NCBI GenBank assembly: GCA_032821775.1
Contig: JAVLRN010000005.1
Span: 620,001 to 684,000, forward strand
DNA length: 64,000 nt
Reading direction: 5' to 3'
Source: Sanguinoderma infundibulare
Taxonomy: Eukaryota > Basidiomycota > Agaricomycetes > Polyporales > Polyporaceae
The notes under the pieces were generated by a model that saw nothing but the letters and a program-made list of their open reading frames with translations, was not told the DNA's origin and did not search any database. The translations under genes were made by a program, and so were the position numbers. How positions within the stretch are numbered: position 1 is the stretch's first letter; every line of letters begins with the position of its first letter. This document shows, piece by piece, positions 10,912 through 21,799 of the stretch.

Positions 10912-13185
10912 CTACCGCTTGCTGTGGTTGCCCTTCGCGTAGGCTTCCCGGAACGTGGGGTGGAGGATCTGCTCGTGGAGAGCCTTGCCAGCGGGAACCT
11001 AAGCGGAACCGTCAGTGTCGACGCGCATACATCACACTCACTACAAACACGCACCATAGGGAACACATGCTCGGCTCTATCGACAACGCACTCCATCAGC
11101 ACCGGCTTCGAACCGTCGTACTCGAGGAACTCTTTCATCTTCGCAGGCAGCTCCGCCGCGGTCTCGCAACGGATGGCGTGGACGTTCATCGCCCGTGCGA
11201 GAGCGACAAAGTCGGGGTTGACCATACGTGTGTGCGCGTAGCGGCCGTCGTAGAAGAGGTCTGGAAGAAGCGCATATAAGCACCGCCGCCCACGAGAAAG
11301 AGAAAAAAAAAAGTCGGGCAAACGCGTACCTTGCCACTGCTGAACCATGCCCTGGAACTCGTTGTTCAAAACAAGGACCTTAACGCCGATGTCGTGCTGC
11401 GACGCAGTCTGGAGCTCCATCGCCGTCATCGAGAACGACGCGTCGCCGTCGATGTCGACGACCGTCTTGTTCGGCGCGCCGACCTTTGCGCCGATGGCAG
11501 ACGGCAGACCGAAGCCCATCGTGCCGAGGCCGCCGGAGGTGACCATCGAGCGCGGCGTGCGCCAGCGGAAGTGCTGCGCGGCCCACATCTGGTGCTGTCC
11601 GACGCCGGTGGAGATGACGACGTCGTCCTTCATGTGCGCCGTCTGCTTGTCGAGCTCCTCGATGACCTCCTGCGGCTTCATCGGCGCGCCCGACGCGCTC
11701 TTGTCGAACGTGAACGGGTACTTGGCCTTCCAATCGCGGATGTCATCGAACCACTCTGTGCGGGGCTGGCCCTTGATGAGCGGCGCAAGGACGGCCATGC
11801 CTGCGATAACGTCGCCGACGACGGGGATGTGGGCCTCGATGATCTTATTCACGTTTTTGGGCTGGATCTCGAAGTGGATGATGCCGCCGCGGCCCTGGAG
11901 GTGGGCTTCGCGGGCGGCGGGAGCGAAAGTGTCGACCTTGCCTGTCACACGATCGTCGAAACGCGCACCAAGGGCAATGATGACGTCCGCTTGCTGCATG
12001 GCGAGATTGGCGTATGCCGAACCGTGCATGCCGAGCATGTGCAAAGACTTGTCGTCGAGCTCGTCGAATGCACCCAGACCTTGGAGGGTGGTCGTAACGG
12101 GGATGTTGCCCTCGTCCGCGATCTTCTTCAGCAGCTTCGAACCCAGGGGCGAAGAGAGAATACCGTTTCCAGCGTAGATCACGGGCCGCTTAGCCTGGTT
12201 AATGAGCTTGGCAGCCTCCGCAATGGAAGCTCTGTCAATGGACTGATCGGTAGGAAGCAGGGGGTTAGAAGGGAGACCAAGCGGACGGCCGGGAGTGGTC
12301 GCCTTGAAGGGCAGGGGGGTCTGGAGGACACCGGCAGTGATGTCCTTTGGGAGATCGACAAGGACAGGGCCTGGACGACCAGAGGTCGCGATCTTGAAGG
12401 CCTCATTGATGCGGCGGGGGAGCTCGGCGATGTCCTTGACCATGACGTTCCATTTTGTGCATGATCTTGAGATACCGACGACATCGGCCTCCTGGAACGA
12501 GTCTGAGCCGATGAGGGACGTGGCCACCTGGCCGGAGAAAACAATGAGAGGGACGCCGTCGCTGAGGGCGTCTTGCATGGGAGTGATGACATTCGTCGTT
12601 CCGGGACCGGAGGTGACAAGGACGACGCCGGGCAAGCCCGTGACACGAGCGTAGCCCTCTGCCATATGGCCTGCGCCTTGTTCGTGTCTTGGGAGGACGA
12701 AATCAAACTGCGGGGAGTTGTAGATCGCATCGAAAACGGGAAGGATGGCGCCGCCGGGGTATCCAAAAATGTGTTTTACGCCATGCCTAACCATCATCTC
12801 GTGGAAGATTTGGCCGCCGGACATGCCAACGAAGGAATGGTCGAGGGGACCTTCCACATGAGGAGGAAGAGAGGGCGGAGGGTAAGGAACGTTGTTTCTC
12901 GTGGGCAGCTGCTGGAACCCTGGGGCTGGTGAAGGCCGGCTGGAGATGTGCTGTATGAGCGATGTAGGAGTTGGGTGGACGCCGGGGCACGTACACAGAG
13001 TTGGTAGCGGTTGCCTCGCGAGAACTGGTCTGGCTGATGTTCCTCGCGTGCTCCCGTACCCTGGACTTTGCCTCGAGCATGGATGCGCTCGTGCTTGCAA
13101 CCGTGGACCGAGAACGGATGAGCTGCGTCGGAGAGGACGCTTTTGAGGCGGATGCCATGCGCATTCTGGTTGCTGAGAGGGACAT
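10912..13185 (-). CDS. ILV2: Acetolactate (acetohydroxyacid) synthase catalytic subunit, mitochondrial
   Basis: This ThDP enzyme makes acetolactate and acetohydroxybutyrate, the first common step of Val/Leu/Ile synthesis. The start MSLSATRMRMASASKAS begins a Ser/Arg-rich presequence typical of mitochondrial import. After an intron comes the AHAS core: GMSGGQIFHEMMVRHGVKHI, GYPGGAILPVFDAIY, the ThDP-activating Glu in LPRHEQGAGHMAEGYAR, FSGQVATSLIGSDSFQEAD, the cofactor motif GDASFSMTAMELQTA and FQGMVQQWQDLFYDGRYAHT. It ends HEQILHPTFREAYAKGNHSKR. Positions known to give AHAS-inhibitor resistance look like ordinary fungal wild type (Ala in SGQVATS, Trp in QQWQD). Three introns are inferred; the exact borders of the first one, just after the presequence, are uncertain. 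A larger unspliced frame spanning the locus is not the real gene model. Confidence 0.93.
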
Positions 13186-13286
13186 GCTTGCAACGACGGC
13201 GGCAGAAGCGACGACGGCTCGTGCAGGACGCAGTCCAAGGGAAAACGGAGAGCACAAGCAGTTCCAGGACGAGTCCGGTCTATGTC

Positions 13287-13330
13287 TATATAATTATTCC
13301 TCTCCTCCGAGTCATTCCCCACTCACGTGA
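13287..13330 (-). promoter_or_regulatory. Candidate ILV2 promoter: TATA-like element and palindromic E-box
   Basis: Read on the minus strand, an AATTATATA stretch lies near 13287-13297, about 100 bases before the ILV2 ATG. A perfect 8-bp palindrome tcacgtga (13323-13330), containing CACGTG, lies about 140 bases before it. Cbf1/bHLH-type factors bind CACGTG in fungi; whether one acts here is inference. Confidence 0.4.
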
Positions 13331-14657
13331 TTCTTAATTTGCCACCCCCAGAACAGGGTTAAGTCTAGGGTTCCCCTCTAGTCTCTTGCTCCAACACTGA
13401 TCCACTCCGTCTTGCCTCAACTCTCTCCGAGTTTTTCAGTATTTATTGTGGACTGCAGTGAGCTCGAGACCTTTCATTGCTTGCCACGCAGAGTTCGAGC
13501 AAGGATTGAATGACCAAGCACCCGTATCGTCTCTGTCAGTGCTTATACGTAACTATTCTCCCAGGTGAGAGAGGGTGAGAGCAGAGTGCATGCAGCATCT
13601 GTTCTTGCAGAACTTCGCTGTCTTCTGTGCCTATTTAAATGGAACTCCCGATCTTGTCGGGCTTCCATACATCGATGCACAATGATTCAAGTGGGTGAGG
13701 ACTCAATGTACGTCGTCAACCTGCCTGTTCAACTGCCTGACGGTCATGGCATGGCTAGACCCCAGAACTCCCACCGACTCTACCTCGACCTGCGTATTCT
13801 ATTCTATCGCGAACCCGCATTCCGCCTCAATATCATAACCTCGGATCCTCGGAGGGGCTGTTCCTATCGTTGCCGGCACACACGCGTGCCGTTCAAGGCC
13901 GTTCATGCCATCGATGTGAAAGTGCTCGTTGCATTCAATGGCTTGGCTTATCTCTAGTCCCCCTCACACTATACTTCAGTAATACCGCTCCACACAAGCC
14001 CGCACCCAAGACAGAGCTAGCGGCCTCATACCCGCACTTGTCGCCAGGCAGAATGACGAGACCGCAAACAAGATTCTTGGCAAGCGGGTCGAGATGACCC
14101 CAGGGGGAGGCTTGGCATCCACGGGTGCACTATAATAGCTTCCACGACCACGGTTCACCCTAGAAGACACCGGTCTTCAGGGCTGGCCCTGCGTGCGTGC
14201 TAGGTAAAGCTAGGACAGCTATGTACTAACAGCGCCACGGCTGGGCATCTTGTGCCTGTAGGTGGAGCACAGCGGGCATGCCGGCCTTGAGGGGAGGAGT
14301 GCTATGTAGTGCGGGTCGACTCCAAGTAGGTAACCGCAGCGGTTAATCCAGGCGCCGCGCGACTTGTACCGTCGCGGCAGAACGCCAACGCCAGAAACGA
14401 ACCTAAAGGAACGCAATTTCCGGTCCCGGGGAAGCTGGGCAGATGCAGCATGCAGAGAGGGTGCCAAGGAAACGATCGACAACGGGAACTATGAAACACT
14501 GGTCAGCCTTTCAAGCTTCAAGCTTCAAAGCCTCACTGGTCGCCTCCGGACCCGAAAGACATGAGCTGAATTGCGGGGCCGATACTCACATACAACCCAT
14601 CCCGCGCCGGCTACGAATACGGTCACGGCGTGCTAATAGCGCGCCAGACAGACCGAA
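13331..14657. other. Intergenic, no gene recognised
   Basis: About 1.3 kb contains only short frames without family motifs, signal peptides or consistent splice structure. A short tcaagctt-type tandem lies near 14512-14528. I see no RNA gene or transposon here. Confidence 0.5.
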
Positions 14658-15285
14658 TTAGCGCTTGGTGGCTAGCGCTGACTTGTCCTTCTCAGAGAGA
14701 TGCGCCGGGGATGGCTGGCAACAAGAACGAACCAACCATTCGAACGTTATTTCAATGCGCCAGTGACATCGGGGTTTACACACTCACCGGAGACGGCGAT
14801 CGAGTGTACGAAGCCCGAGACGCGTACGGACCGCGCCAGACGAGCGAGTCGTCGGACGTTCGGGTGTAATTGCGGCGCCTCCGACGGCTTTCCCGACGGC
14901 GCTGCTGCTGCCGCAGCTTCACGAAGATGATGGTCCCCGCGACGGCGAGGATGATCAGCACTTTTGGGCCACCCGAGGTCAGCGTCAGCGACGGGGGAAA
15001 CGGGGACGAGCGAGTGAGAGGAAAAGCGCAGGGCTCCTTACCCAGAGATACTGCAACGGCCACCACCCAGCGGTGGTTCATGTGTCCGTCTGGTCCATCG
15101 GTTGCCGGACCCGCAGCCTGGTCTCTGTCGAGCCGGTGTTTAAGCTCAAGGCTACGGCACAATGAAGAGTCGAGTACTCACTGTGCGTTCGAAGGGTCTG
15201 CACGCACCCCCAGTGGAGCCGCAGTCGCAGACAGCAAGAGCATAGAGACAACTACAAGGAATGGCGACAAAAGAGCCTTGTTCAT
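14658..15285 (-). CDS. Small single-pass (type I) membrane protein, unrecognised
   Basis: Four exons join in phase: 15285-15182, 15124-15042, 14960-14788 and 14714-14658, with introns of 57, 80 and 73 nt using gtgagt, gtaagg and gtgagt donors and AG acceptors. The deduced product is 138 residues. It has a cleavable-type signal peptide (MNKALLSPFLVVVSMLLLSA, then TAAPLG), a short polar lumenal or extracellular linker of about 25 residues, and a transmembrane helix (WVVAVAVSLVLIILAVAGTI). The cytosolic tail starts with a very basic RQQQRRRESRRRRR block and ends LSEKDKSALATKR. If the last intron is not spliced, the protein stops at 14776 instead. I do not recognise a family. The consistent phases and the complete signal-peptide/TM/basic-tail layout make it credible; expression would settle it. 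Confidence 0.62.
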
Positions 15286-16115
15286 TTTCTTCAGTCCAGC
15301 CTCGAAGTCAAGAATTCGATCGGGGTGAGTTGGACAGTTGCAGTTAAATTCGGGAGCAGAGCGCGGGGAAAGACGACAACGGTGAACGCGAAGGCGACGA
15401 CTAGGGCTGGAGGGCGCGGTGGGCTGCAGTATGCAGGGCAGGGCGCGTTATATGTTGTGTCGAGGATCCATAAGACGAGCTTGGCGGGACGCGAGGCGCA
15501 GGTCCGCGTTCCCATGCTCGCCAAGAGCCTCAGCGGCGGACGCACTTGAGCCTTGGCAGGCCAAGAGATCTGCGAGACAATTCCGCGCGATCGTTCCGCC
15601 ACCCGTGCAGAGATAGCGCTGAGGGCCTCACAATCTACGCACCAAGCCGAGACGGAACTGTTCGGCACATGATGTTGTTACGCCATGGGTCCTTGGATGA
15701 CCGTCTTCCTTGGAATCGAGAACCAGCGATAAGTTCGGGTTGGGAACTGGACCAGAGATAACGACGGTCACCGCACTCGAGAGCCTGAGAGCGATCGACG
15801 CGCCTTAGGTGCGATTCCGAAGAGAATGTTTGCAGCGTTGCGGCCTATCGGGCGATATAGTGAATCCCAAGCTAGCCTGGGCGATCCTGCCTGCTCGTCC
15901 AAGCCCAGTCGGTCAGTCGATACGTCATCCACAGATCCTGAAAGCACACAAACAACTCGAATCTCTGCGGAAAAGCCAAGGCGGATTCGAACCGCTCGTT
16001 CGATCGTCTCCCGGAGCCGACTCTTGAGCCAAGTGCTGTGCGTTCATGGAGGAGATCAAGCGATGAATGGAAACGCCGTCAGCGCCTCCGATCGGGATTT
16101 GATCATGCGGGAGTG
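15286..16115. other. Intergenic, upstream of the small membrane-protein gene
   Basis: About 830 bases with no supported coding exon. It should include the promoter of the minus-strand membrane-protein gene. A tRNA T-arm-like sequence near 15975-15990 lacks the rest of a tRNA. Confidence 0.5.
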
Positions 16116-16121
16116 AAAAAA
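16116..16121 (-). terminator. Pol III terminator of tRNA-Ala
   Basis: A run of six T on the minus strand begins three bases after the tRNA discriminator base, the usual RNA polymerase III stop. Confidence 0.8.
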
Positions 16122-16123
16122 TG

Positions 16124-16220
16124 TGGACACACTGGGAATTGAACCCAGCACCCCCCGCAAGTTGGACCTCAGTTACGATGCCTGCTAAGCGGATGTGATA
16201 ACCAACTACACCATGTGCCC
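16124..16220 (-). tRNA. tRNA-Ala(AGC) with an anticodon-loop intron
   Basis: The 97-base minus-strand gene folds into a full cloverleaf. The acceptor stem pairs gggcaca with tgtgtcc and the discriminator is A. A D-arm is present, the anticodon stem is tccgc/gcggg, the variable loop has 5 bases, and the T-arm is ctggg-ttcaatt-cccag. The loop reads ttAGCa followed by about 23 extra bases before the 3' half, which is the standard intron place between positions 37 and 38. The third acceptor pair is G-U, the known identity element of alanine tRNAs, which supports the anticodon reading. The exact intron ends can shift by one or two bases. Confidence 0.9.
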
Positions 16221-16476
16221 CTTCTCCACTGTTTTTAAGTGTAGCATATATGTTGATTTATGGACTCGCGGAACGGACGACGGTCCGCTGAGGCCTGAGA
16301 TGCAAGCTGAGGTGCCAGCGGCAACCCAAGCCATACGGCGATCGACCGAGTCCGGATTCAAAGGCTTGTAAGCACTGAGAACAATGCTCGCAGCAACATT
16401 GCGAAGCACTGGCAAGGCAGCAGGTCTTTCCCGGAACCCTCTTGCCCACAGAGCTTTCAGCTCCACATCTGCTCGA

Positions 16477-17528
16477 ATGAGCGTCGCCGCGTCCTTCGTG
16501 CAGCAGGGGAAGAAGGTCGGTTTCGTAGCAGACTGTCGCGCTCCTCTTATCGGCCCCCGCTGATTCCAGACTCGATCAGATCGTGGCCATTGGGAGGAAC
16601 TACGTCGAGCACGTCAAGGAGCTGAACAACGCGCTCCCGAAGGAGCCCATGATCTTCCTCAAGCCTACCACGAGCTACGCCCCGGCTGGTGTCAACGTGG
16701 AGATCCCCAGGGGCGTCCTGGCGCACCACGAAGGTCTGTGACAGCCCGGCCGTCGTCCACCAGCCCTCTTCATTCGCGCTGAATCGAACATGCGAATCGG
16801 ACAGTCGAACTTGGCGTCGTCGTGGGCAAGCGCGGCCGCGACGTCCCCGAGTCCGAGGCGGAGAGCTACGTCGCTGGCTACGGTATGCGTCCCCTTGCCG
16901 GTGTTTTGACCCTGTCCTGAGCGCCATCCTCTTCAGCTTTGGCGGTCGATATGACCGCACGGAACCTGCAGGAGGAAGCCAAGGCTAAGAGACTCCCTTG
17001 GACGGTTGCCAAGGGCTTCGACACCTTCACCTCGATCAGGTAAACCCCACTTAGGACGAGTTGGATCGGCTCTGATAGCTTGTGACCACCCCTCAGCTCG
17101 TACATCCCGAAGGAGGCGGTGGCTGACGTCGCAAATCTGAGTCTTACCCTCAAGGTAAGACGGCATCTTGCGGTGTATACAGTGTCTTCATGGAGCTAAC
17201 GATGGAATGCAGGTCAACGGTGCGGTCAAGCAGGATGGCAACACCAAGGACATGATCTTCTCCATTCCCAAGCTCATAGAGCACGTTTCATCCATCATGA
17301 CTCTAGAAGTACGTACGACCCTCGTTTATCCCATGAATACCTCTGATGTCACCACTGTAGGAGGGTGACCTGATCCTCACGGGAACTCCCTCAGGAGTCG
17401 GTCCTGTAGCCCCCGGAGACAAGGTCGAGTGCACCCTCAAGGACGCCACGGGCAAGCAGCTCGCTACTCTCGACTTTGCCGCCGTGCAGCGCGAGGGCGG
17501 GTATCACTACAAGCCCGGCTCCGCGTAA
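16477..17528 (+). CDS. Fumarylacetoacetate-hydrolase family protein, FAHD1-like (acylpyruvase/oxaloacetate decarboxylase)
   Basis: The start [13 protein letters not shown] is joined by an intron to [16 protein letters not shown], reproducing the usual N-terminus of FAHD1 proteins. Conserved blocks follow: [28 protein letters not shown] (metal-binding Glu), [27 protein letters not shown] and [16 protein letters not shown] near the C-terminus. It ends YHYKPGSA. Seven short exons give a protein of about 220 residues, the family norm. FAHD1 enzymes are Mg-dependent and often mitochondrial; they cleave acylpyruvates and decarboxylate oxaloacetate. Which substrate this one uses cannot be read from sequence. 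The gene begins about 250 bases from the tRNA and converges on the SAPS gene. Confidence 0.88.
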
Positions 17529-17742
17529 TAGACAAAATGATGCATCCGTGGATATGTCTAACTAACGAGCCATCGTACACCACTACTGATGATGATCCCG
17601 GGCTGTGTCTGTGCGCACAGAGTAGGACAGACAAACAGGCCGGCCGACGACGACACTCTACGCTCTACTTCGTGCTACACTACACGACCATCGCTACCGC
17701 CGGGTAAGCATACACTAATTCAAGGTGAAGTGTACATCCATT

Positions 17743-20700
17743 CTAGTTGTTATCGCGCGCAGTCCGTTCGTCTTGCTCTCTGTTGCGTTCGGGCGTCCGC
17801 CCCTCGGCCGCCTCGTCAAAGGAACCCGTGCTCGACGCGCTCGCAAAACTCCAGCTGTCGGCGCCGGTGGGAGTAAGCGTGCCCTCATCCTCGAAGGAAA
17901 CCGCGCCGGCGCTCTGGAAGTCGCCGAAATCTCCGAAGGAGTCGTTCATGAACTCGTCCGATACGTTCGTCGTGGCAAAAGTGAACGGATCTGTGCCGTT
18001 CGCTGCCGCCGAGTCCGAGAAGGGTCCGAAGGCATCCTGCAAAATGCTTATCATCTAACAAAACGGTGCCAACTCAACAAGGTTGACTCACGTCTTCGAA
18101 AGGATCGTGAAACGATGAATGTGACGACGATGAGGGAGCGAATGCATCCTAAAACGAACCAGAATCAGCGCAAAAACTGGAAGAACAATGACTGTGGAAC
18201 GCAACATACATCAAATCCTGATGAGCTCAGAGGTCGTCGTCCGTTATCATGCTGACGAGCGGTCACCGGGGGAGGACGCAGCTCAAATGTCGATTGAGCC
18301 AGCCAGCCGCCGTCCTCTTCGTCATCCGACGCCTCGTCCGACGAGCCCAGATGGTCGGAAGATTGCATTTCCTGAACCAGGTAGTTCGCGAACTGTGAAC
18401 TCCTTTTAGTCAACCGCACCCTCGGAATCATTCAGGAATGTGCCAAGACGTACGCGCTGCGGAGCAGAGTTGAACGCCTCCTCCTCCTCCTCCTCCTCGT
18501 CTATCGGCATGCTGGCAAAGTCTGCGCTCCCTTCCCTCCGGCTCGATGTCCTCCGGAACTCGCCCTTCGTCTCCGTCCCCGCTTGCTTCTCGCCCGTGCC
18601 CGTACCCGCACCCGTATCCGTCCGGGTGGCCGTTGCGACACCATCGGCCTCGTCGACCTTCCACTGTGCGCCACCGTTCCGCATGGACGGGGCGACCACC
18701 GGCTTCCCTCCGCCCAGAAGACTCGTATCCTTCTTCTTCGTCTCCTTGTACCGACCGGTGACATACTCGTCCCACTCAGGCTGGGGGGCGTACTGCCCGA
18801 TCTGCAGACGAAGGTCAGGAGGAAGGTGTTCGAGTGCGCCGATGACGTCCTCGGAGATGAGCGTGAGATGGCCCATGTAGCCCAGCCTGACGCCTTTCGG
18901 CTTCTCGCTGTGGACGACGAACTCAGCGAAACACGCGCTACGACAGCCGCGAGGCACGAACCTCTCGACGTCGTTCCGTTTTGAGCCCTCGATGATGCGA
19001 TGCATGAGCCTTGCGTCACGGAACAGTGCGACTGTCAACTCTCGGTTGTATCCGCCGTCGACACGGCCGGTCAAGATCTGGTGTATGAGGTCGTATACAA
19101 CACTATGCAAGAAATTGTTCCAGGGAAACTCGAAAAACAGGTCCTGTGACGCAGCCGTGAGGTTGATGCTTACGGATGCGATGAATCACGGAAGGCGTAC
19201 CAGCAATGTAGACGCTACGTTGACTTCCAAGAACCGTTGTTTGAGCCGTTCTCCAAGTACCGGACGGCCCATCGACAGGTCCCCTTTCGATCTCCTCGCG
19301 CTCCTCCGCGAACTAGCTGACCGCGGTCTTGAAGGACCCTCAGCTTCCGCCCAGGAATTTTGACGTTGCGGAAAGGACGAAATGTCTCCAGGAGATGCTG
19401 ACACGCTTGGTACGGGCGCAGACAGCCTGATCGGGGAGCCAACCCGACCAGACATCTGTTCCCCCGAGGCATCTTGAGGACAGGGACTTGGATCATGCTG
19501 AGAATCGTACATGGCGATTTCCTCCATGGCTTCCTCATCCGAACTGCCTCCGCTCATGTCCTCGTCCGAGTCGATGAGGGATGACGAAGGGGCGTGGGAT
19601 ATTGGGAACTCGTGCACGGACTCCGTCTCGGCATCCTCATCGTCGTCCATCCCATCGTTGTCACCAGACCCGTTTCCGATCGCGATAACCTGCGCCAGCT
19701 CCTCGAGAGAAGACAAGCCGCCCTGCAATCGACCCTCCGCATCGTACAAATGATCGTATTCCGGGGGACGGTTGAGCAACGACATGTTCGAACAGTGCAG
19801 GAGCTCCGCATACAGCTCGCATATTCGATACCGCTCGAACGTCAGCGGAGGTATCGCGCCGAGAGTGGTGAGGACAGGCCCGCTCTGACGATCTAAGTTA
19901 GCTGTGGACATTTCTATACTGGGACGCACGCACCAGAGATCGCGGCTCGTCGAGATACCGCTGTAGCTTGTCGAGGTGATCGCACATCAGTTCCAAGACG
20001 GGTCCCAGGTGGACGACGCCCATGCGATTGACCATCTCCTTCATGGCGGCCTCCAGTCCTTCTCGGGCTCCCTCCTGGTTCATCTGTAGCTGCTGTTGGA
20101 CCTGTATGAGGCGTTGGCGAACGGTGTGGAAGAGATACGGCTCGAAGTAGTCCGAGTTGTTTTGTCGTATGAGCTCGATGATGATGCAGATGGATTGGAT
20201 GACCGAGGACGAGGCGGACTCCGGGGTGCAAGAGGTGTCGACAGCCTTCCCCTTGTTGTCCGCGCCCGGACCAAAGTCATACAAGATGAAGCTAACGAGT
20301 TTTGTGACGCTGTCCCGGTGCGCGAGTTCGCGCGCGAACACGTTCGACGCAGGAGGATGGCTCAGCCCGTCAGAGATACCGGCAGCGGGAGAGGGCGCGG
20401 CCATAGAGATGATGCCCTTGATGAGCTCCGCGACGACTGTATGCATGTCGCTGCTGTATGCCGGCGAGAGCAGGTCGATGAGGCGCGACATGAGGCTTTC
20501 CTTGGACAACCACTGAAGGCCGTGTTGTAAGAGTGGTTCGCGAGAGCGCAGACGACGCATGAGGGGAAACATACTTCAAGAACACCAGCCCCCGCTGGGT
20601 GCTCGTCTAGCTGGATGATGCGGACGAGGAGGTCTGCGAAGGGCGGCGACTCGATGTGCTGCAGGATCCGTTCGACGATGTCGGCTTGGGCTTGTATGAA

Positions 20701-21309
20701 CGCCAACATCTGAGCGCAAGGGCTCAGAAATGACACCATACGGGACAGACGGGGACGCAAGGGGATGTATTCACCTCCGCGGGTTTCTTGCTCAGGAACG
20801 CGACGTTCACCTTCGCGAAGTGGGCGGCCATCATCACCTGGCTCTTCATCTCCTCCGGGGACTTGTCCAGGACGGTTTCCCAGAAGGGCACGAGCAACTG
20901 GTCCTGCAGGCCGATGCACGTCTCGACTATGGACCATATTTCGCTGCACAGGACTTCGGTTGCGACGTAGGGATACCTCCAGGGAAGCACAGGACTGAGC
21001 ACGCACGCTCGTCACGGTCGTGAGCAGACACTCACTTGAAGCTGCCCTTGTCCTCGCCCTCGATCTGCCCCGTCACGTATCCGAGCAAGCGTTGCAGGAC
21101 GTTGGGGCGGGAAAAATAGTCGATCAGCCGCGTGTTCTGCGCCTTGCACTCCTGGAGGAGGTCGTCCTCGTCGAGAATCGCTTCCAGAGCGACGTCCTCC
21201 TTGTCCAGAAGCGAGTCGATTGCGGACGCATTATGGAAACCGAATCTGCTGGCAGACTCGGTGAAGACAGCTCGGCGGACTGAGAGCGATCGGTGTACCT
21301 CCAAAACAT
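17743..21309 (-). CDS. SAPS-domain SIT4-phosphatase-associated protein (SAP155/Ekc1-like)
   Basis: The protein starts MFWRFGFHNASAIDSLLDKE, the near-invariant start of SAPS proteins. The first coding exon is only 11 nt (21299-21309), and its intron 21246-21298 splits the Arg codon. LLQECKAQNTRLIDYFSRP, VLQRLLGYVTGQ and the helical SAPS repeats follow across several exons. Later come RGCRSACFAEFVVHSEKPKG, long acidic/Ser-rich segments with an eight-Glu run, FANYLVQEMQSSDHLG and the C-terminal DSFGDFGDFQSAG. SAPS proteins are regulatory partners of the PP6/Sit4 phosphatase in G1 progression and nutrient signalling. The low-complexity Glu run is a CTC-type microsatellite near 18478-18500. The stop at 17743 ends a tail with no further domain. 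Confidence 0.9.
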
Positions 21310-21799
21310 ACAGTGTCACCTCGTTCTCTGGTGCTCACAGAGGCAGAGTTGTGTGTTCGCAGTCCAGCAGCAATATGGCGCAAAGCAGGAGAGAGAAACG
21401 CTCGAGGACGACGAGACCGGCGACGAGGGGCGAGCAGCCGGTGGAATGCAACTGCCTATTCCGACTGGCGCGAATCCTCTGCGGCCACCTGGGCGCTCAC
21501 GGTCATTCAAGTCGTCCACAGGCCGGTGGCTTGTACGTAACAACTACATGAACATGCATACACTACAGGCCCAAAACGAAGACCGACACCCAAAAAGACC
21601 GCGTTCGAAGCCGATGAGATTGAGTGGGAGATTGATCTTCGATTGAGTTGTGGGACCCAGTGTACGACTTGCGTCCACGACCTCATCCAAGACGGCACGC
21701 ACTTCACAACCGCGACGCTCGTGGATCCAGAGCTTGCCATTACCATGACGTATTAGATTAGGCACTATGTTAAACACTAAGAGGATGTTAGTGTCATGG
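21310..21799. other. Intergenic between SAPS and MTU1 genes
   Basis: About 490 bases upstream of the SAPS gene and downstream of MTU1, both on the minus strand. It is likely the SAPS promoter plus the MTU1 3' UTR. No exon or RNA gene seen. Confidence 0.5.

Noticed and set aside
11331..12464. Long plus-strand frame antisense to ILV2 (377 codons)
   Set aside because: Shadow of a GC-rich coding exon; the ILV2 protein on the other strand explains the open frame.
10566..13322. A single uninterrupted 918-codon minus-strand frame across ILV2
   Set aside because: The core is real ILV2, but both ends and two internal segments are intron or UTR read through; conserved AHAS blocks need splicing at QQWQ-DLFYDG and FPM-VPAGKAL.
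13565..13957. 130-codon plus-strand frame in the 13.3-14.6 kb gap
   Set aside because: No motif, no splice-supported continuation and non-biased codon use.
15968..15998. Minus-strand cggttcgaatccg that resembles a tRNA T arm, followed by a T run
   Set aside because: No matching 5' acceptor strand, D arm or anticodon arm could be found upstream.
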